A stretch of 64,000 nucleotides of DNA from Cupriavidus basilensis (GCF_000876015.1 NZ_BBQM01000012.1:1-64000); one strand, 5' to 3'. Counted from the first letter of the stretch, positions 8,297-17,591 are shown. Notes: generated from the letters alone by a model not told the origin. A program made the numbers and translations.

Positions 8297-8748
8297 TCGC
8301 CCCGAAAGCCCTCCTGGCGCGCCTGCACCGCGCGCTGCCGGCGCCGGCGCAGTCCCTGCCCGCGGTGGCGGCGCTCGAACTCGCGCGGCGGCGCGGCTGG
8401 CTGCGGCCGCCGGCCGCGCTCGACGGCCACGGCTTCCTGCTGGCGGTGGATGATCTCGGCCTGCAGATACGGTTCCGCTGCGTGGACGGCCGCTTTGCCG
8501 CGGGCCCGTTCGACGGCAGCGCGCCGGCGCTGACCTTGCGCGCCAACGCCGCGGACTACCTGCGCCTGCTGGGCGGGGAGGCCGATACCGACACGCTGTT
8601 CTTCCAGCGGCGCCTGTCCATCGGCGGCGATACCGCGCTCGGGCTGGAGGTCAAGTATTGGCTCGACACGGTGGACCGGCCGGAATGGCTGGCCGGGCTG
8701 GCCCGACAGCTGGCGCCGGGCGCGGTGGCGTCGCAGCCGGGCCGCTGA
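8293..8748 (+). CDS. ubiT: UbiT, SCP2-domain ubiquinone biosynthesis accessory factor
   Basis: A 151-residue SCP2-like lipid-binding protein (formerly YhbT) with the domain at about residues 40-130 (FLLAVDDLGLQIRFRC, LTLRANAADYLRLLGG, DTLFFQRRLSIGGDTALGLEVK). In E. coli UbiT is the anaerobic counterpart of UbiJ, binding ubiquinone intermediates for the O2-independent pathway. The gene overlaps the ubiV stop by 4 bp. It converges on the small cysteine-rich gene, with a GC-rich hairpin in the 52 bp between them. Confidence 0.9.
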   Translation: MIAPKALLARLHRALPAPAQSLPAVAALELARRRGWLRPPAALDGHGFLLAVDDLGLQIRFRCVDGRFAAGPFDGSAPALTLRANAADYLRLLGGEADTDTLFFQRRLSIGGDTALGLEVKYWLDTVDRPEWLAGLARQLAPGAVASQPGR

Positions 8749-8757
8749 CGCGGGCCT

Positions 8758-8789
8758 TGCCGCGCGCCCCGCTGCGGGCGCGCGCGGCA
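8758..8789. terminator. GC hairpin between convergent ubiT and the cysteine-rich gene
   Basis: TGCCGCGCGCCC and GGGCGCGCGCGGCA form a strong stem with a small bulge and a 6-nt loop. It lies in the 52 bp between convergent stop codons, suggesting a bidirectional terminator. There is no T-run, so the call is tentative. Confidence 0.45.
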
Positions 8790-8800
8790 GCCGGCGGTCG

Positions 8801-9232
8801 CTAGGCCGGGCGCTGCTCGCGCATCGCGCCGGCCTCGGCCGGCGGCGCGTCCGCGGGCGCCGCGAGCGACGACAACGCCGACGTCACCGCCTGCCACGCC
8901 GCGTCCGCTTCCGTTTCGGTGCATTCGCCGTGCTGGCGCTTGGTGGCGCCCAGGCGGTTGAGCACGAGGTGCCGGTCCGGCGCGACGCCGGCGCCGGCCA
9001 GGCAGGCTTTCACGCAGGCCAGCGGGCAGCCGTCCAGGGCCAGGATCGGGCGGCCCGAGCGCGCCACCCGGACCAGCGCGGCGACGCCGCCGCCGACCCC
9101 GCTGATGCAGGACATCTCGGCCTGCCCGCCGCGGTCGAGCCGGATGGCAAAGGTGTTGGCGAGCTGCGCCACGCTGGAGCAGCCCGAGCAGGCGTAGACG
9201 AGGGGCAGCGTGGCGGTGTCGGCGTTGGGCAT
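8801..9232 (-). CDS. Small cysteine-rich putative zinc-binding protein (DGC-type)
   Basis: A 143-residue soluble protein with motifs YACSGCSSVAQLAN (CxxC near residue 15), MSCISGVGG, and DGCPLACVKACL (about residues 67-79). These match the DGC/putative zinc-binding family seen near respiratory and metal-cofactor genes, whose biochemical role is not established. The start MPNADTATLP is preferred over an arginine-rich upstream extension. It lies 41 bp behind mobB at the tail of the nar block, possibly co-transcribed. A role in metal or cofactor handling for nitrate reductase is only a guess from position. Confidence 0.7.
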   Translation of the reverse strand: MPNADTATLPLVYACSGCSSVAQLANTFAIRLDRGGQAEMSCISGVGGGVAALVRVARSGRPILALDGCPLACVKACLAGAGVAPDRHLVLNRLGATKRQHGECTETEADAAWQAVTSALSSLAAPADAPPAEAGAMREQRPA

Positions 9233-9273
9233 GGGAAACCTCCGGACGGGATGGGCGGGACGGCGGACGGCGA

Positions 9274-9840
9274 TCAGGACGCGGCCGCCGGCGGACCGTG
9301 CCGCGCGCCGTTCGCGGGCGAGGCATCGCGCGGCACCGCGGCGTCCAGGCCGCACAGCCCGAGGATGAAGCGCGCCACCTGGGCAGGCTGGCCGAGCGGC
9401 AGGCAGGGCAGGCCGGCGTCGAGCGGCGCGTCGCTGGCCACCGCGACGATGGACGGATCGCCGGGGTAGTACGGCGCGCGCCCGTGCGCGGGCCGGTAGA
9501 CCTCCAGGCGCGGGATGTCCTCGCTGCGAAAGCCCTCCACCAGCGTCAGGTCGGCCGGCGCCAGCCGCGCCACCTGCTCGCGCAGGGTCGGCTCGGGCGC
9601 GCCGTCGAGCTCGCGCACGATGGCGAAGCGGAACGGCGAGGCCACCAGCACCTCGCCGGCGCCGGCCTGGCGAAAGCGCGCGCTGTCCTTGCCCGGCGGC
9701 TCCAGCTCGAGCGGATGGTGGCTGTGCTTGATGACGTTGACGGTCAGGCCGTGAAGGCGGAACCAGGCGAGCATGGCCGTGATCAGCGTGGTCTTGCCGC
9801 TGCCCGAGGTGCCTGCGATGCCGATGATGGCGGGTTGCAT
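9274..9840 (-). CDS. mobB: MobB, molybdopterin-guanine dinucleotide biosynthesis adapter
   Basis: A 188-residue P-loop GTPase of the MobB family. Walker A GIAGTSGSGKTTL begins at about residue 6, followed by VNVIKHSHH, the RFRQAGAGEVLV segment and LTLVEGFRSEDIPRLEV. MobB assists MobA in forming the bis-MGD form of molybdenum cofactor used by NarG. It sits 182 bp behind the parvulin gene at the end of the nar operon. The C-terminal 20-30 residues are low-complexity and not conserved in the family. Confidence 0.92.
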   Translation of the reverse strand: MQPAIIGIAGTSGSGKTTLITAMLAWFRLHGLTVNVIKHSHHPLELEPPGKDSARFRQAGAGEVLVASPFRFAIVRELDGAPEPTLREQVARLAPADLTLVEGFRSEDIPRLEVYRPAHGRAPYYPGDPSIVAVASDAPLDAGLPCLPLGQPAQVARFILGLCGLDAAVPRDASPANGARHGPPAAAS

Positions 9841-9911
9841 GACTGCGCTCCCATGCGTGGTGTCCGCGCGGACCGCCGCTGCCGCCCGCGCGCGTTGGTG
9901 ATGGTCTGGAC

Positions 9912-10018
9912 GTTGTTTCAAGATGAAGCGAAGCGGTCCTGGCTGGACGCGCGGCCGCGGACGGTACAACCAGTACTTGCCGTGCCGCGCAACGACGCCA
10001 GGATCCTTTTGAAACGAC
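9912..10018. repeat. 107-bp segment with imperfect 10-bp terminal inverted repeats
   Basis: GTTGTTTCAA (9912-9921) and TTGAAACGAC (10009-10018) are inverted copies with one mismatch. They bracket most of the 181 bp gap between the parvulin gene and mobB. The inside shows no gene and also carries GTAC-N5-GTAC. It could be a degenerate miniature element or a structured mRNA spacer; no target duplication is obvious. Confidence 0.4.
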
Positions 10019-10021
10019 TTC

Positions 10022-10765
10022 TTACTGGACCAGCGGTGTCGCGGCGCCGCCGAGGTCGATGCCCTCGATATGCGCGCCGCCGATGAGCAGGCTGGCGTAC
10101 TGCTTCCAGGCGCGGTCGCGCGCCGCCGCGGCGAGCGCGCGCGCGATCGGCTGCCGCACCGCGTCGAACGGCAGCTGCACGCCGTCGCAGCGCGCGATCA
10201 CCCGCACCACGTGCAGGCCGTGGCGGGTCTCGACCAGCCGCGGCAGCACGCCGGGCTGGCGCGCGGCGAAGATGGCGCGCTCGAACTCGGGCACGGTCTC
10301 GCCGCGCGACACGCGGCCCAGGCCGCCGCCGGCGCCGCCGCTGGGGCAGTTGGAGCGCTCCCTGGCCAGCCCGGCGAACGCCGCCGGATCGGCCAGCGCC
10401 TGCGCCAGCGTGGCCGCGGCGGTCTCGCGCAGCGCGTCGAGCGGCACGCGCGGCGTGACCTGGAACAGGATGTGCGCGGCATCGACCCACTCGCCGTCGC
10501 GGAAGCGCTCGTGGTGGCTGTCGTAGTGGCGGCGGCAGCTGGCTTCGTCCGGCTCGGGCAGGCCGACCTCGCGCTCGAGCAGCGCCTGCGTCAGCGCCTC
10601 GTCGTCGCCGTGCAGCCCGAGCCGCTGCGCCTGCGCGCGCACCAGGTGGCGCAGCACCAGGGCGACCACCGCATGGCGGGCGGGCTCGCGCGTGCCGGCG
10701 TGCTGGGCCAGTTCGCGTTCGATGTCGGCGTCTTCCAGCTCGACGCCGTTGACCAGGATGGGCAT
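10022..10765 (-). CDS. Parvulin-type peptidyl-prolyl isomerase of the nar operon
   Basis: A 247-residue PpiC/NifM-like protein. An N-terminal helical region (ERELAQHAG, VLRHLVRAQAQRLGL) precedes a parvulin domain at about 95-190: AAHILFQVTPR, FAGLARERSNCPSG, GLGRVSRGETVPEFERAIF and VLPRLVETRHGLHVVRV. There is no signal peptide, so it is probably cytoplasmic. GAGGAG precedes the ATG. Such a gene often follows narI in Burkholderiaceae and Pseudomonas nar operons, where it probably helps fold or mature the nitrate reductase. The substrate is not known from sequence. Confidence 0.87.
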   Translation of the reverse strand: MPILVNGVELEDADIERELAQHAGTREPARHAVVALVLRHLVRAQAQRLGLHGDDEALTQALLEREVGLPEPDEASCRRHYDSHHERFRDGEWVDAAHILFQVTPRVPLDALRETAAATLAQALADPAAFAGLARERSNCPSGGAGGGLGRVSRGETVPEFERAIFAARQPGVLPRLVETRHGLHVVRVIARCDGVQLPFDAVRQPIARALAAAARDRAWKQYASLLIGGAHIEGIDLGGAATPLVQ

Positions 10766-10813
10766 GGTTTTCTCCTCTTGGGGCGGTGATCGGGGGGCGA
10801 TGATCGGGGACGG

Positions 10814-11497
10814 TCAGCGGCTGCGCACCAGCTGCCAGGCGCGGCCCAGGTAGCCGACCGAGCCGAAGCCGCTCCACACGTGCACCAGCCGCGTGAACGG
10901 GAAGATGGCGAACAGCGAGATCCCCATGAACAGGTGGGCCTTGAACAGCAGCGGCGCGCCCGCGATGTAGCCGGCGGCGTCGCCGCGCAGGGTGACGATG
11001 TGCTGCGCCCAGGTCATCAGCAGCACCATCATGTGGCCGTCCATGTGGCGCGACGATTCGAAGATGGTGGACAGGCCCAGCAGCAGCGTCACGAGGATCC
11101 ACAGCAGCAGCACCTTGTCGCCGGTGCGCGTGACCGCGGACACGCGCGCGTTGGTGAAGCGGCGGTGCAGCAGGATCAGCAGGCCGGACAGGCACATGGT
11201 GCCCATCACGCCGCCGGCGGCCATCGCCACGCCCTGCTTGAAGCCGTGCGAGACGCCCAGCGCGTCCCATACCGCCACCGGCGTGAGCAGGCCCACGAGG
11301 TGGCCGAAGAACAGCCCGATGATGCCGACGTGGAACAGGATGCTGCCGACGCGCAGGTTGCCCCGGTACAGCAGCTGCGAGCTGTCGCTCTTCCAGCCGT
11401 ACTGTTCGCGCTCGAAGCGCGCCAGGCTGCCGAACAGGAACACGACCAGCGCGATGTAGGGGTAGATGCCGTAGAGGAACTGGTTGAGCAGGTTCAT
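10814..11497 (-). CDS. narI: NarI, nitrate reductase gamma subunit (cytochrome b)
   Basis: A 227-residue integral membrane subunit with five predicted TM helices, starting MNLLNQFLYGIYPYIALVVF. It carries two b hemes and passes electrons from quinol to NarH. Candidate axial histidines lie in LFHVGIIGLFFGHLVG and in the C-terminal FKAHLFMGISLFAIFPFTRLVH region (read in parts). Gap to narJ is 10 bp. Length matches the family. Confidence 0.95.
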   Translation of the reverse strand: MNLLNQFLYGIYPYIALVVFLFGSLARFEREQYGWKSDSSQLLYRGNLRVGSILFHVGIIGLFFGHLVGLLTPVAVWDALGVSHGFKQGVAMAAGGVMGTMCLSGLLILLHRRFTNARVSAVTRTGDKVLLLWILVTLLLGLSTIFESSRHMDGHMMVLLMTWAQHIVTLRGDAAGYIAGAPLLFKAHLFMGISLFAIFPFTRLVHVWSGFGSVGYLGRAWQLVRSR

Positions 11498-11507
11498 GGT
11501 CGTGGCC

Positions 11508-12176
11508 TCAGCGTGCGGTGGACAGCGGCGCGGTGCCGCGGGCGTAGAAATGCACGGGCTGGTCGCCCGCCGGGCGCGGCGCGAGCAGCGGCTCCACGCC
11601 GTCGGCGCCGGGGCCGAAGGTCTCCAGCGCTTCGTCCATGCTGCGCACCGGCGGCTCGGTGCGCGGCTGCGGCTGCACGTCGGTGAGCGTGCGCAGCACG
11701 GCGAACGCCGTGGCATACGGGCTTTCGTCGCGCGCCAGGCGCTCGCCGACCGCGGCGAGCACGTGGATGGCGTCGCCCAGCAACTGCTCGGCGTGGTCCT
11801 CCCTGCCGCCGGCGGCCAGCACGCCTAGGAACTCCACGAACAGCGGCACGTAGTCGGGCAGCTCCGCCGTCACCGGCTCGAAGCCCTCGCGGCGGTATTC
11901 GTCGAGCAGGTCGACCATTGCCTGGCCGCGGTCGCGGCTCTCGCCGTGCACGTGCTCGAACAGGTGCAGCGAGTGGGCCGGATTGCGGTCGAAGGTGGCG
12001 ACGTAGTTCTCCTGCAGCTCGATCAGCGTGTTGGTCTTGAGCAGGTCGCACAGCGGCGCCAGCGTGGCTTGCGCCTGCGGCCATTCGGCCAGCGCGGCGT
12101 CGATCTCGGGCAGGGCGTCGAGCAGATCCTGCTCGGGGTAGCACAGCAGCGCGCTGAGGATGGGGTAGAGCGGCAT
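11508..12176 (-). CDS. narJ: NarJ, nitrate reductase assembly chaperone
   Basis: A 222-residue TorD/NarJ-family chaperone, mostly helical, with family motifs LLCYPEQDLLDALPEI, the ENYVATFDRNPAHSLHLFEH core (residues about 57-75) and HGESRDRGQAMVDLL. NarJ binds apo-NarG and promotes molybdenum cofactor and FS0 cluster insertion before the complex docks to NarI. MPLYPILS is chosen as start; ten further in-frame codons upstream lack a good ribosome site. Not part of the final enzyme. Confidence 0.94.
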   Translation of the reverse strand: MPLYPILSALLCYPEQDLLDALPEIDAALAEWPQAQATLAPLCDLLKTNTLIELQENYVATFDRNPAHSLHLFEHVHGESRDRGQAMVDLLDEYRREGFEPVTAELPDYVPLFVEFLGVLAAGGREDHAEQLLGDAIHVLAAVGERLARDESPYATAFAVLRTLTDVQPQPRTEPPVRSMDEALETFGPGADGVEPLLAPRPAGDQPVHFYARGTAPLSTAR

Positions 12177-12245
12177 GGGAAGGCTCCGGTTCGGTGGGGA
12201 TGGCAAAAGGGTGCGCGGGGTCGGGTACCGGTTACAGGGCGCCGG

Positions 12246-13796
12246 TCACGTCGCCACGGCTTTCTTGCGCGATTTCGGCATGTCGGCGAACACCACGCTG
12301 CCTTGCGGCTTCTTGCCGAACAGCGAGCCGTCCGAGGTGCCGCCCGAGCAGCCGTTGCCGAAGGTGAAGCCGCAGCTGGCTTTGTCGTTGAAGCTGTCCT
12401 CCACCATCTCCTTGTGCGAGGACGGGATCACGAAGCGGTCCTCGTAGTTGGCGATCGCCATGATCTGGTACATGTCCTCCACCTGCGCCGGCGTGAGGCC
12501 GACCTGCTGCAGCACGGCCAGGTCCTGCGCGCCGTCGACCACTTCCGAGCGCTTGTAGGCGCGCATGGCCAGCATCCGCTCGAGCGCCTTGAGCACCGGC
12601 GCCACCTCGCCCGCGGTCAGCAGATTGGCCAGGTACTTGACCGGGATGCGCAGGCTCTTCACGTCCGGGATCACGCCGTCCATGCCCATGTGGCCCGCCG
12701 CGGCGGCGGACTGGATCGGCGACAGCGGCGGGATGTACCACACCATCGGCAGCGTGCGGTACTCGGGGTGCAGCGGGAAGGCCACCTTCCATTCGCACGC
12801 CATCTTGTACACGGGCGACTTGCACGCGGCGTCCAGCCAGCTCTGCGCGATGCCCTGGCGCAGCGCCTCGGCCTGGACCGCGGGGTCGTGCGGGTCGAGG
12901 AAGATGTCCAGTTGCGACTGGTAGAGATCCTGCGGGTTCTCCACCGCGGCGGCGTCCTGGATGCGGTCGGCGTCGTACAGCATCACGCCGAGGTAGCGGA
13001 TGCGCCCGACGCAGGTCTCCGCGCACACCGTGGGCTGGCCGGCCTCGATGCGCGGATAGCAGAACAGGCATTTCTCGGCCTTGCCGCTCTGCCAGTTGTA
13101 GTAGATCTTCTTGTACGGGCAGCCGGAGATGCACATGCGCCAGCCGCGGCACTTGTCCTGGTCGACCAGCACGATGCCGTCGTCTTCGCGCTTGTAGATC
13201 GAGCCGGACGGGCACGAGGCCACGCAGGCCGGGTTCAGACAGTGCTCGCACAGGCGCGGCAGGTACATCATGAAGGTGTTCTCGAAGGTCGAGTACATCT
13301 CCTTCTGCACGTCGTCGAACAGCTTGTCCTTGCTGCGCGCGCCGAACTCGCCGCCGAGGTCGTCCTCCCAGTTCGGGCCCCATTCGATCTTTTCCATCTT
13401 CTTGCCGGTCAGCACCGAGACCGGGCGCGCGGTGGGCGGCGTCTGCACCAGCGGCGCCTTCTGCAGGTGCTCGTAGTCGTAGGTGAACGGCTCGTAGTAT
13501 TCGTCGATCTGCGGCAGGTTGGGGTTGGTGAACAGCTTGGCCAGGATGCCGAGCCGGCTGCCCTGGCGCGGCTCGAGCTTGCCGGCGGCGTTGCGCGTCC
13601 AGCCGCCGAGCCACTTGTCCTGGTTCTCCCATTCCTTGGGATAGCCGATGCCGGGCTTGGTCTCGACGTTGTTGAACCATGCGTATTCCACGCCGTCGCG
13701 GCTGGTCCAGACGTTCTTGCAGGTAATCGAGCAGGTATGGCAGCCGATGCATTTGTCCAGGTTGAGGACCATGGCTACCTGGGCACGGATTTTCAT
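12246..13796 (-). CDS. narH: NarH, nitrate reductase beta subunit (Fe-S)
   Basis: A 516-residue electron-transfer subunit. Cysteine motifs for one [3Fe-4S] and three [4Fe-4S] clusters are visible: CIGCHTCSITCKNVW near residue 16, CEHCLNPACVASCPSG, CRGWRMCISGCPYKK (Trp replacing one Cys, typical of NarH) and CLFCYPRIEAGQPTVCAETC. It relays electrons from NarI hemes to NarG. The ATG overlaps the narG stop (ATGA), implying coupled translation and equal stoichiometry. Length fits the family. Confidence 0.97.
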   Translation of the reverse strand: MKIRAQVAMVLNLDKCIGCHTCSITCKNVWTSRDGVEYAWFNNVETKPGIGYPKEWENQDKWLGGWTRNAAGKLEPRQGSRLGILAKLFTNPNLPQIDEYYEPFTYDYEHLQKAPLVQTPPTARPVSVLTGKKMEKIEWGPNWEDDLGGEFGARSKDKLFDDVQKEMYSTFENTFMMYLPRLCEHCLNPACVASCPSGSIYKREDDGIVLVDQDKCRGWRMCISGCPYKKIYYNWQSGKAEKCLFCYPRIEAGQPTVCAETCVGRIRYLGVMLYDADRIQDAAAVENPQDLYQSQLDIFLDPHDPAVQAEALRQGIAQSWLDAACKSPVYKMACEWKVAFPLHPEYRTLPMVWYIPPLSPIQSAAAAGHMGMDGVIPDVKSLRIPVKYLANLLTAGEVAPVLKALERMLAMRAYKRSEVVDGAQDLAVLQQVGLTPAQVEDMYQIMAIANYEDRFVIPSSHKEMVEDSFNDKASCGFTFGNGCSGGTSDGSLFGKKPQGSVVFADMPKSRKKAVAT

Positions 13797-16700
13797 TGCG
13801 CGGCTCCTTCCTTCGCTTGTTGTTCCACCAGCGGGCCTTCCAGCCAGTCGACCTTGTTCATCTTGCGCAGGATCACGAACTCGTCGCGGTTGCTGCCGAC
13901 GGTGCCGTAGTAGTTGAAGCCGTAGGCCAGCTGCGCGTAGCCGCCGATCATGTGGGTGGGCTTGGTGACGGTGCGGGTCACGGAGTTGTGGATGCCGCCG
14001 CGCATGCCGCTGGTCTCGGCGCCGGGCACGTTCACGATCTTCTCCTGGGCGTGGTACATCAGGCACATGCCCTTGGGCACGCGCTGCGACACCACCACGC
14101 GCGCGGTCAGCGTGCCGTTGACGTTGAAGACTTCCACCCAGTCGTTGTCGCGGATGCCGCTGGCCTTGGCCTCGCTCTCCGAGATCCACACGTGCGGCCC
14201 GCCGCGCGACAGCGTCAGCATGCGCAGGTTGTCCGAGTAGGTGGAGTGGATGCCCCACTTCTGGTGCGGCGTGATCCAGTTCAGCACCAGCTCCGGGTTG
14301 CCGTTGGGCCGGGCGCCGAGCATCGGCGCGGTGGTCTTGGTGTCGATGGCCGGCTTGTAGACGCAGCTGCCTTCACCGAAGTCCAGCATCCAGCGGTGGT
14401 CCTGGTAGAACTGCTGGCGGCCGGTCAGGGTGCGCCAGGGGATCAGCTCGTGCACGTTGGTGTAGCCGGCGTTGTAGCTGACCTCTTCCGATTCCAGCCC
14501 GGACCAGGTGGGCGCGGAGATGATCTTGCGCGGCTGCACCTGCACGTCGCGGAAGCGGATCTTGTCGTGCTCGCGCCCGTTGGCCAGGTGCGCGTGCTCG
14601 CGCCCGGTGATGCGCGACAGCGCCTCCCACGCCTTCACCGCGACGTGCCCGTTGGTCTCCGGCGCGAAGGTCAGGATCATCTCGGCGGCGTCGATGGCGG
14701 TGTCCAGCCGCGGGCGGCCCTGGCTCACGCCGGGCTCGTCCACGGTCTTGCTGAGCGCGCCGATCTCGCCGACTTCGTGGCGGGTATCCCAGTTGATGCC
14801 CTTGCCGCCGTTGCCGAGCTTGTCGAGCAGCGGCCCGATCGAGGTGAACTTCTTGTAGATGTCGGCATAGTTGCGCTCGACCACCGTCATCGACGGCGCG
14901 GTCTTGCCGGGAATCAGCTCGCACTCGCCGCGCTTCCAGTCCTTCGGCTCGAACGGCTGGGCCAGCTCGCCCGGGGTGTCGTGCAGCAGCGGCGTGCACA
15001 CCAGGTCGGTGCGGGTGCCCAGGTGGGCGCCGCCGATCTCGCTGAACTTCTTCGCGATGGCCTTGTAGATCTCCCAGTCCGTGCGGCTTTCCCACAGCGG
15101 CTGCACCGCCTCCGAGAGCGGATGAATGAACGGGTGCATGTCGCTGGTGTTGAGGTCGTCCTTCTCGTACCAGGTGGCGGTGGGCAGCACCACGTCGCCG
15201 TACAGGCAGGTGGTGCTCATGCGGAAGTCGAGCACGGTCAGCAGGTCGAGCTTGCCCTCGGCGGCCGGGCGCACCGTGACCTCGCTCGGCGTGATGGCGT
15301 CGGCCTCGTCGCCGAACAGCGCGTTCTGAGTGCCGAGCAGGTACTTGAGGAAATACTCGTGCCCCTTGCCCGAGCTGCCGAGGATGTTCGAGCGCCAGAC
15401 GAACATGTTGCGCGGGAAGTTGGCCGGGTTGTCGGGGTCGTCGCAGGCGAACTGCAGGCCGCCGGACTTGAGCTGCGCCACGGTGTAGGCGACCGGGTCC
15501 TGGTCGGCGGCTTCGGCCGCGTCGGCGACGTCGAGCGGGTTGCTGCTCAACTGCGGCGCCGAGGGCAGCCAGCCCATGCGCTCCGAGCGGGCGTTGAGAT
15601 CCAGCAGCGAGAGGTTCTGGTAGCGGGCCTTGTCGGCGGTCGGGGCGAGGATCTCGTCCACGGCGAGCTTCTCGTGGCGCCACTGGCTGGTGTGGCTGTA
15701 GAAGAACGAGGTGCCGTTCATCTGGCGCGGCGGGCGCGACCAGTCCAGGCCGAAGGCCAGCGGCGCCCAGCCGAACTGCGGGCGCAGCTTTTCCTGGCCC
15801 ACGTAGTGCGCCCAGCCGCCGCCGCTCTTGCCCACGCAGCCGCACATCATCAGCAGGTTGATGATGCCGCGGTAGATCATGTCGTTGTGGTACCAGTGGT
15901 TGAGCGCGGCGCCGACGATCACCATGCTCTTGCCCTGGGTGCGGTCGGCGTTGTCGGCGAACTCGCGCGCGACCTGGATCACCAGGTGGCGCGGCACGGT
16001 GGTGTGCTTTTCCTGCCAGGCCGGCGTGTACGGCACGTCGTCGTCGAACGAGGTGGCCACGTTGTCGCCGCCGAGGCCCTGGTCCACGCCGTAGTTGGCC
16101 ATCTGCAGGTCATAGACGGTGGCCACCAGCGCGCTGCTGCCGTCGGCCAGCGTGATGCGCCGGGCCGGCACGCGGCGCTTGAGCAGCGCGTCGTGCTCGG
16201 CGCCGAAATACGGGAAGCCGACCTCGGCCACCTCGTGCCCGGTGGCTATCAGCGAGAGCAGCGGGTCGAGCGCGCGGCCGCTGCCGCCGTCCTTCATCTC
16301 CAGGTTCCAGCGGCCCACCTTCTCGCCGCCGTTGTGCGCGGCCTCGCCCCAGCGGAAGCCGATGGTGCCGTTGGGCACGGCGAAGTCGCCGCTGGCGGCG
16401 TCGATCACCAGCGTCTTCCATTCCGGGTTGTTGGCCTCGCCGCGCGCGCCGGCCAGGTGGGAGGCGCGCAGGAAGTGGTCGGGCACCAGCGTGCCGCCGT
16501 TGTCGCGCAGCAGCACCAGCATCGGCATGTCGGTGTACTGCTTGAGGTAGTCGCGGAAGTAAGCGGAGCGGCCGTTCAGGTGGAATTCCTTGAGCACCAC
16601 GTGGCCCATCGCCATCGCCAGCGCGGCGTCCGTGCCCTGCTTGGGGGCCAGCCAGATGTCGCCGAACTTGACCATCTCGCCGAAGTCGGACGACACCGCC

Positions 16701-17533
16701 ACGGTCTTGGTGCCCTTGTAGCGGACCTCGGTGTAGAAGTGCGCGTCCGGGGTGCGCGTCTGCGGCACGTTGGAGCCCCACACCATCAGGTAGGTGGCGT
16801 TGTACCAGTCGGCCGATTCCGGCACGTCGGTCTGCTCGCCCCAGACCTGCGGGCTGGCCGGCGGCAGGTCGCAGTACCAGTCGTAGAACGACAGGCAGAC
16901 CCCGCCCAGCAGGCTCAGGTAGCGCGCGCCGGCGGCGTAGGACACCATCGACATGGCGGGAATCGGCGAGAAGCCGACCACGCGGTCGGGGCCGAAGCGC
17001 TTGATGGTGAAGGCGTTGGCCGCGGCGATGATCTCGGTGGCGGTGTCCCAGTCGGCGCGCACGAAGCCGCCCTGGCCGCGCACGCTCTTGTAGCGCCGCG
17101 CCTTGACCGGGTCCTGGCTGATCGAGGCCCAGGCGGCCACCGGGTCGAGGGTCTTGCGGGCCTCGCGCCACATCTCCATCAGGCGCCCGCGGATCATCGG
17201 GTATTTCACGCGCTGCGCGGAATAGACGTACCAGCTGTACGAGGCGCCGCGCGGGCAGCCGCGCGGCTCGTGGTTGGGCAGGTCCGGGCGGGTGCGCGGA
17301 TAGTCGGTCTGCTGCGTCTCCCAGGTGATCAGTCCGTTCTTGACGTACACCTTCCACGAGCACGAGCCGGTGCAGTTCACGCCGTGGGTGGAGCGCACGA
17401 TCTTGTCGTGCTGCCAGCGGTTGCGGTATCCGTTCTCCCACCGGCGGTCTTCGTCCACCACGGCGCCGTGCCCGTCCGCGAAGGTGGACTTGACGCGCGA
17501 CATGAATTTCAGTCGATCCAGGAAATGACTCAT
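13793..17533 (-). CDS. narG: NarG, membrane-bound nitrate reductase alpha subunit
   Basis: A 1246-residue bis-MGD molybdoenzyme. The FS0 cluster ligands follow the His-x3-Cys-x3-Cys pattern at His50, Cys54 and Cys58 (STHGVNCTGSCSW). The Mo-ligating Asp region YLMVWGSNVPQTRTPDAH is present. Length is that of other NarG proteins. No Tat leader is visible beyond the short N-terminal vestige, as expected for the cytoplasm-facing enzyme. GGAG lies 7 bp before the ATG. The gene is preceded by a 182 bp gap with a promoter and palindrome and is followed by narH with a 4 bp overlap. Confidence 0.98.
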   Translation of the reverse strand: MSHFLDRLKFMSRVKSTFADGHGAVVDEDRRWENGYRNRWQHDKIVRSTHGVNCTGSCSWKVYVKNGLITWETQQTDYPRTRPDLPNHEPRGCPRGASYSWYVYSAQRVKYPMIRGRLMEMWREARKTLDPVAAWASISQDPVKARRYKSVRGQGGFVRADWDTATEIIAAANAFTIKRFGPDRVVGFSPIPAMSMVSYAAGARYLSLLGGVCLSFYDWYCDLPPASPQVWGEQTDVPESADWYNATYLMVWGSNVPQTRTPDAHFYTEVRYKGTKTVAVSSDFGEMVKFGDIWLAPKQGTDAALAMAMGHVVLKEFHLNGRSAYFRDYLKQYTDMPMLVLLRDNGGTLVPDHFLRASHLAGARGEANNPEWKTLVIDAASGDFAVPNGTIGFRWGEAAHNGGEKVGRWNLEMKDGGSGRALDPLLSLIATGHEVAEVGFPYFGAEHDALLKRRVPARRITLADGSSALVATVYDLQMANYGVDQGLGGDNVATSFDDDVPYTPAWQEKHTTVPRHLVIQVAREFADNADRTQGKSMVIVGAALNHWYHNDMIYRGIINLLMMCGCVGKSGGGWAHYVGQEKLRPQFGWAPLAFGLDWSRPPRQMNGTSFFYSHTSQWRHEKLAVDEILAPTADKARYQNLSLLDLNARSERMGWLPSAPQLSSNPLDVADAAEAADQDPVAYTVAQLKSGGLQFACDDPDNPANFPRNMFVWRSNILGSSGKGHEYFLKYLLGTQNALFGDEADAITPSEVTVRPAAEGKLDLLTVLDFRMSTTCLYGDVVLPTATWYEKDDLNTSDMHPFIHPLSEAVQPLWESRTDWEIYKAIAKKFSEIGGAHLGTRTDLVCTPLLHDTPGELAQPFEPKDWKRGECELIPGKTAPSMTVVERNYADIYKKFTSIGPLLDKLGNGGKGINWDTRHEVGEIGALSKTVDEPGVSQGRPRLDTAIDAAEMILTFAPETNGHVAVKAWEALSRITGREHAHLANGREHDKIRFRDVQVQPRKIISAPTWSGLESEEVSYNAGYTNVHELIPWRTLTGRQQFYQDHRWMLDFGEGSCVYKPAIDTKTTAPMLGARPNGNPELVLNWITPHQKWGIHSTYSDNLRMLTLSRGGPHVWISESEAKASGIRDNDWVEVFNVNGTLTARVVVSQRVPKGMCLMYHAQEKIVNVPGAETSGMRGGIHNSVTRTVTKPTHMIGGYAQLAYGFNYYGTVGSNRDEFVILRKMNKVDWLEGPLVEQQAKEGAAQ

Positions 17534-17591
17534 TGTTGTTCTCCGCGAGGGCTTTTGCTGACCGTTGGGGAAGCGGTCCAGGGATGTGCTC

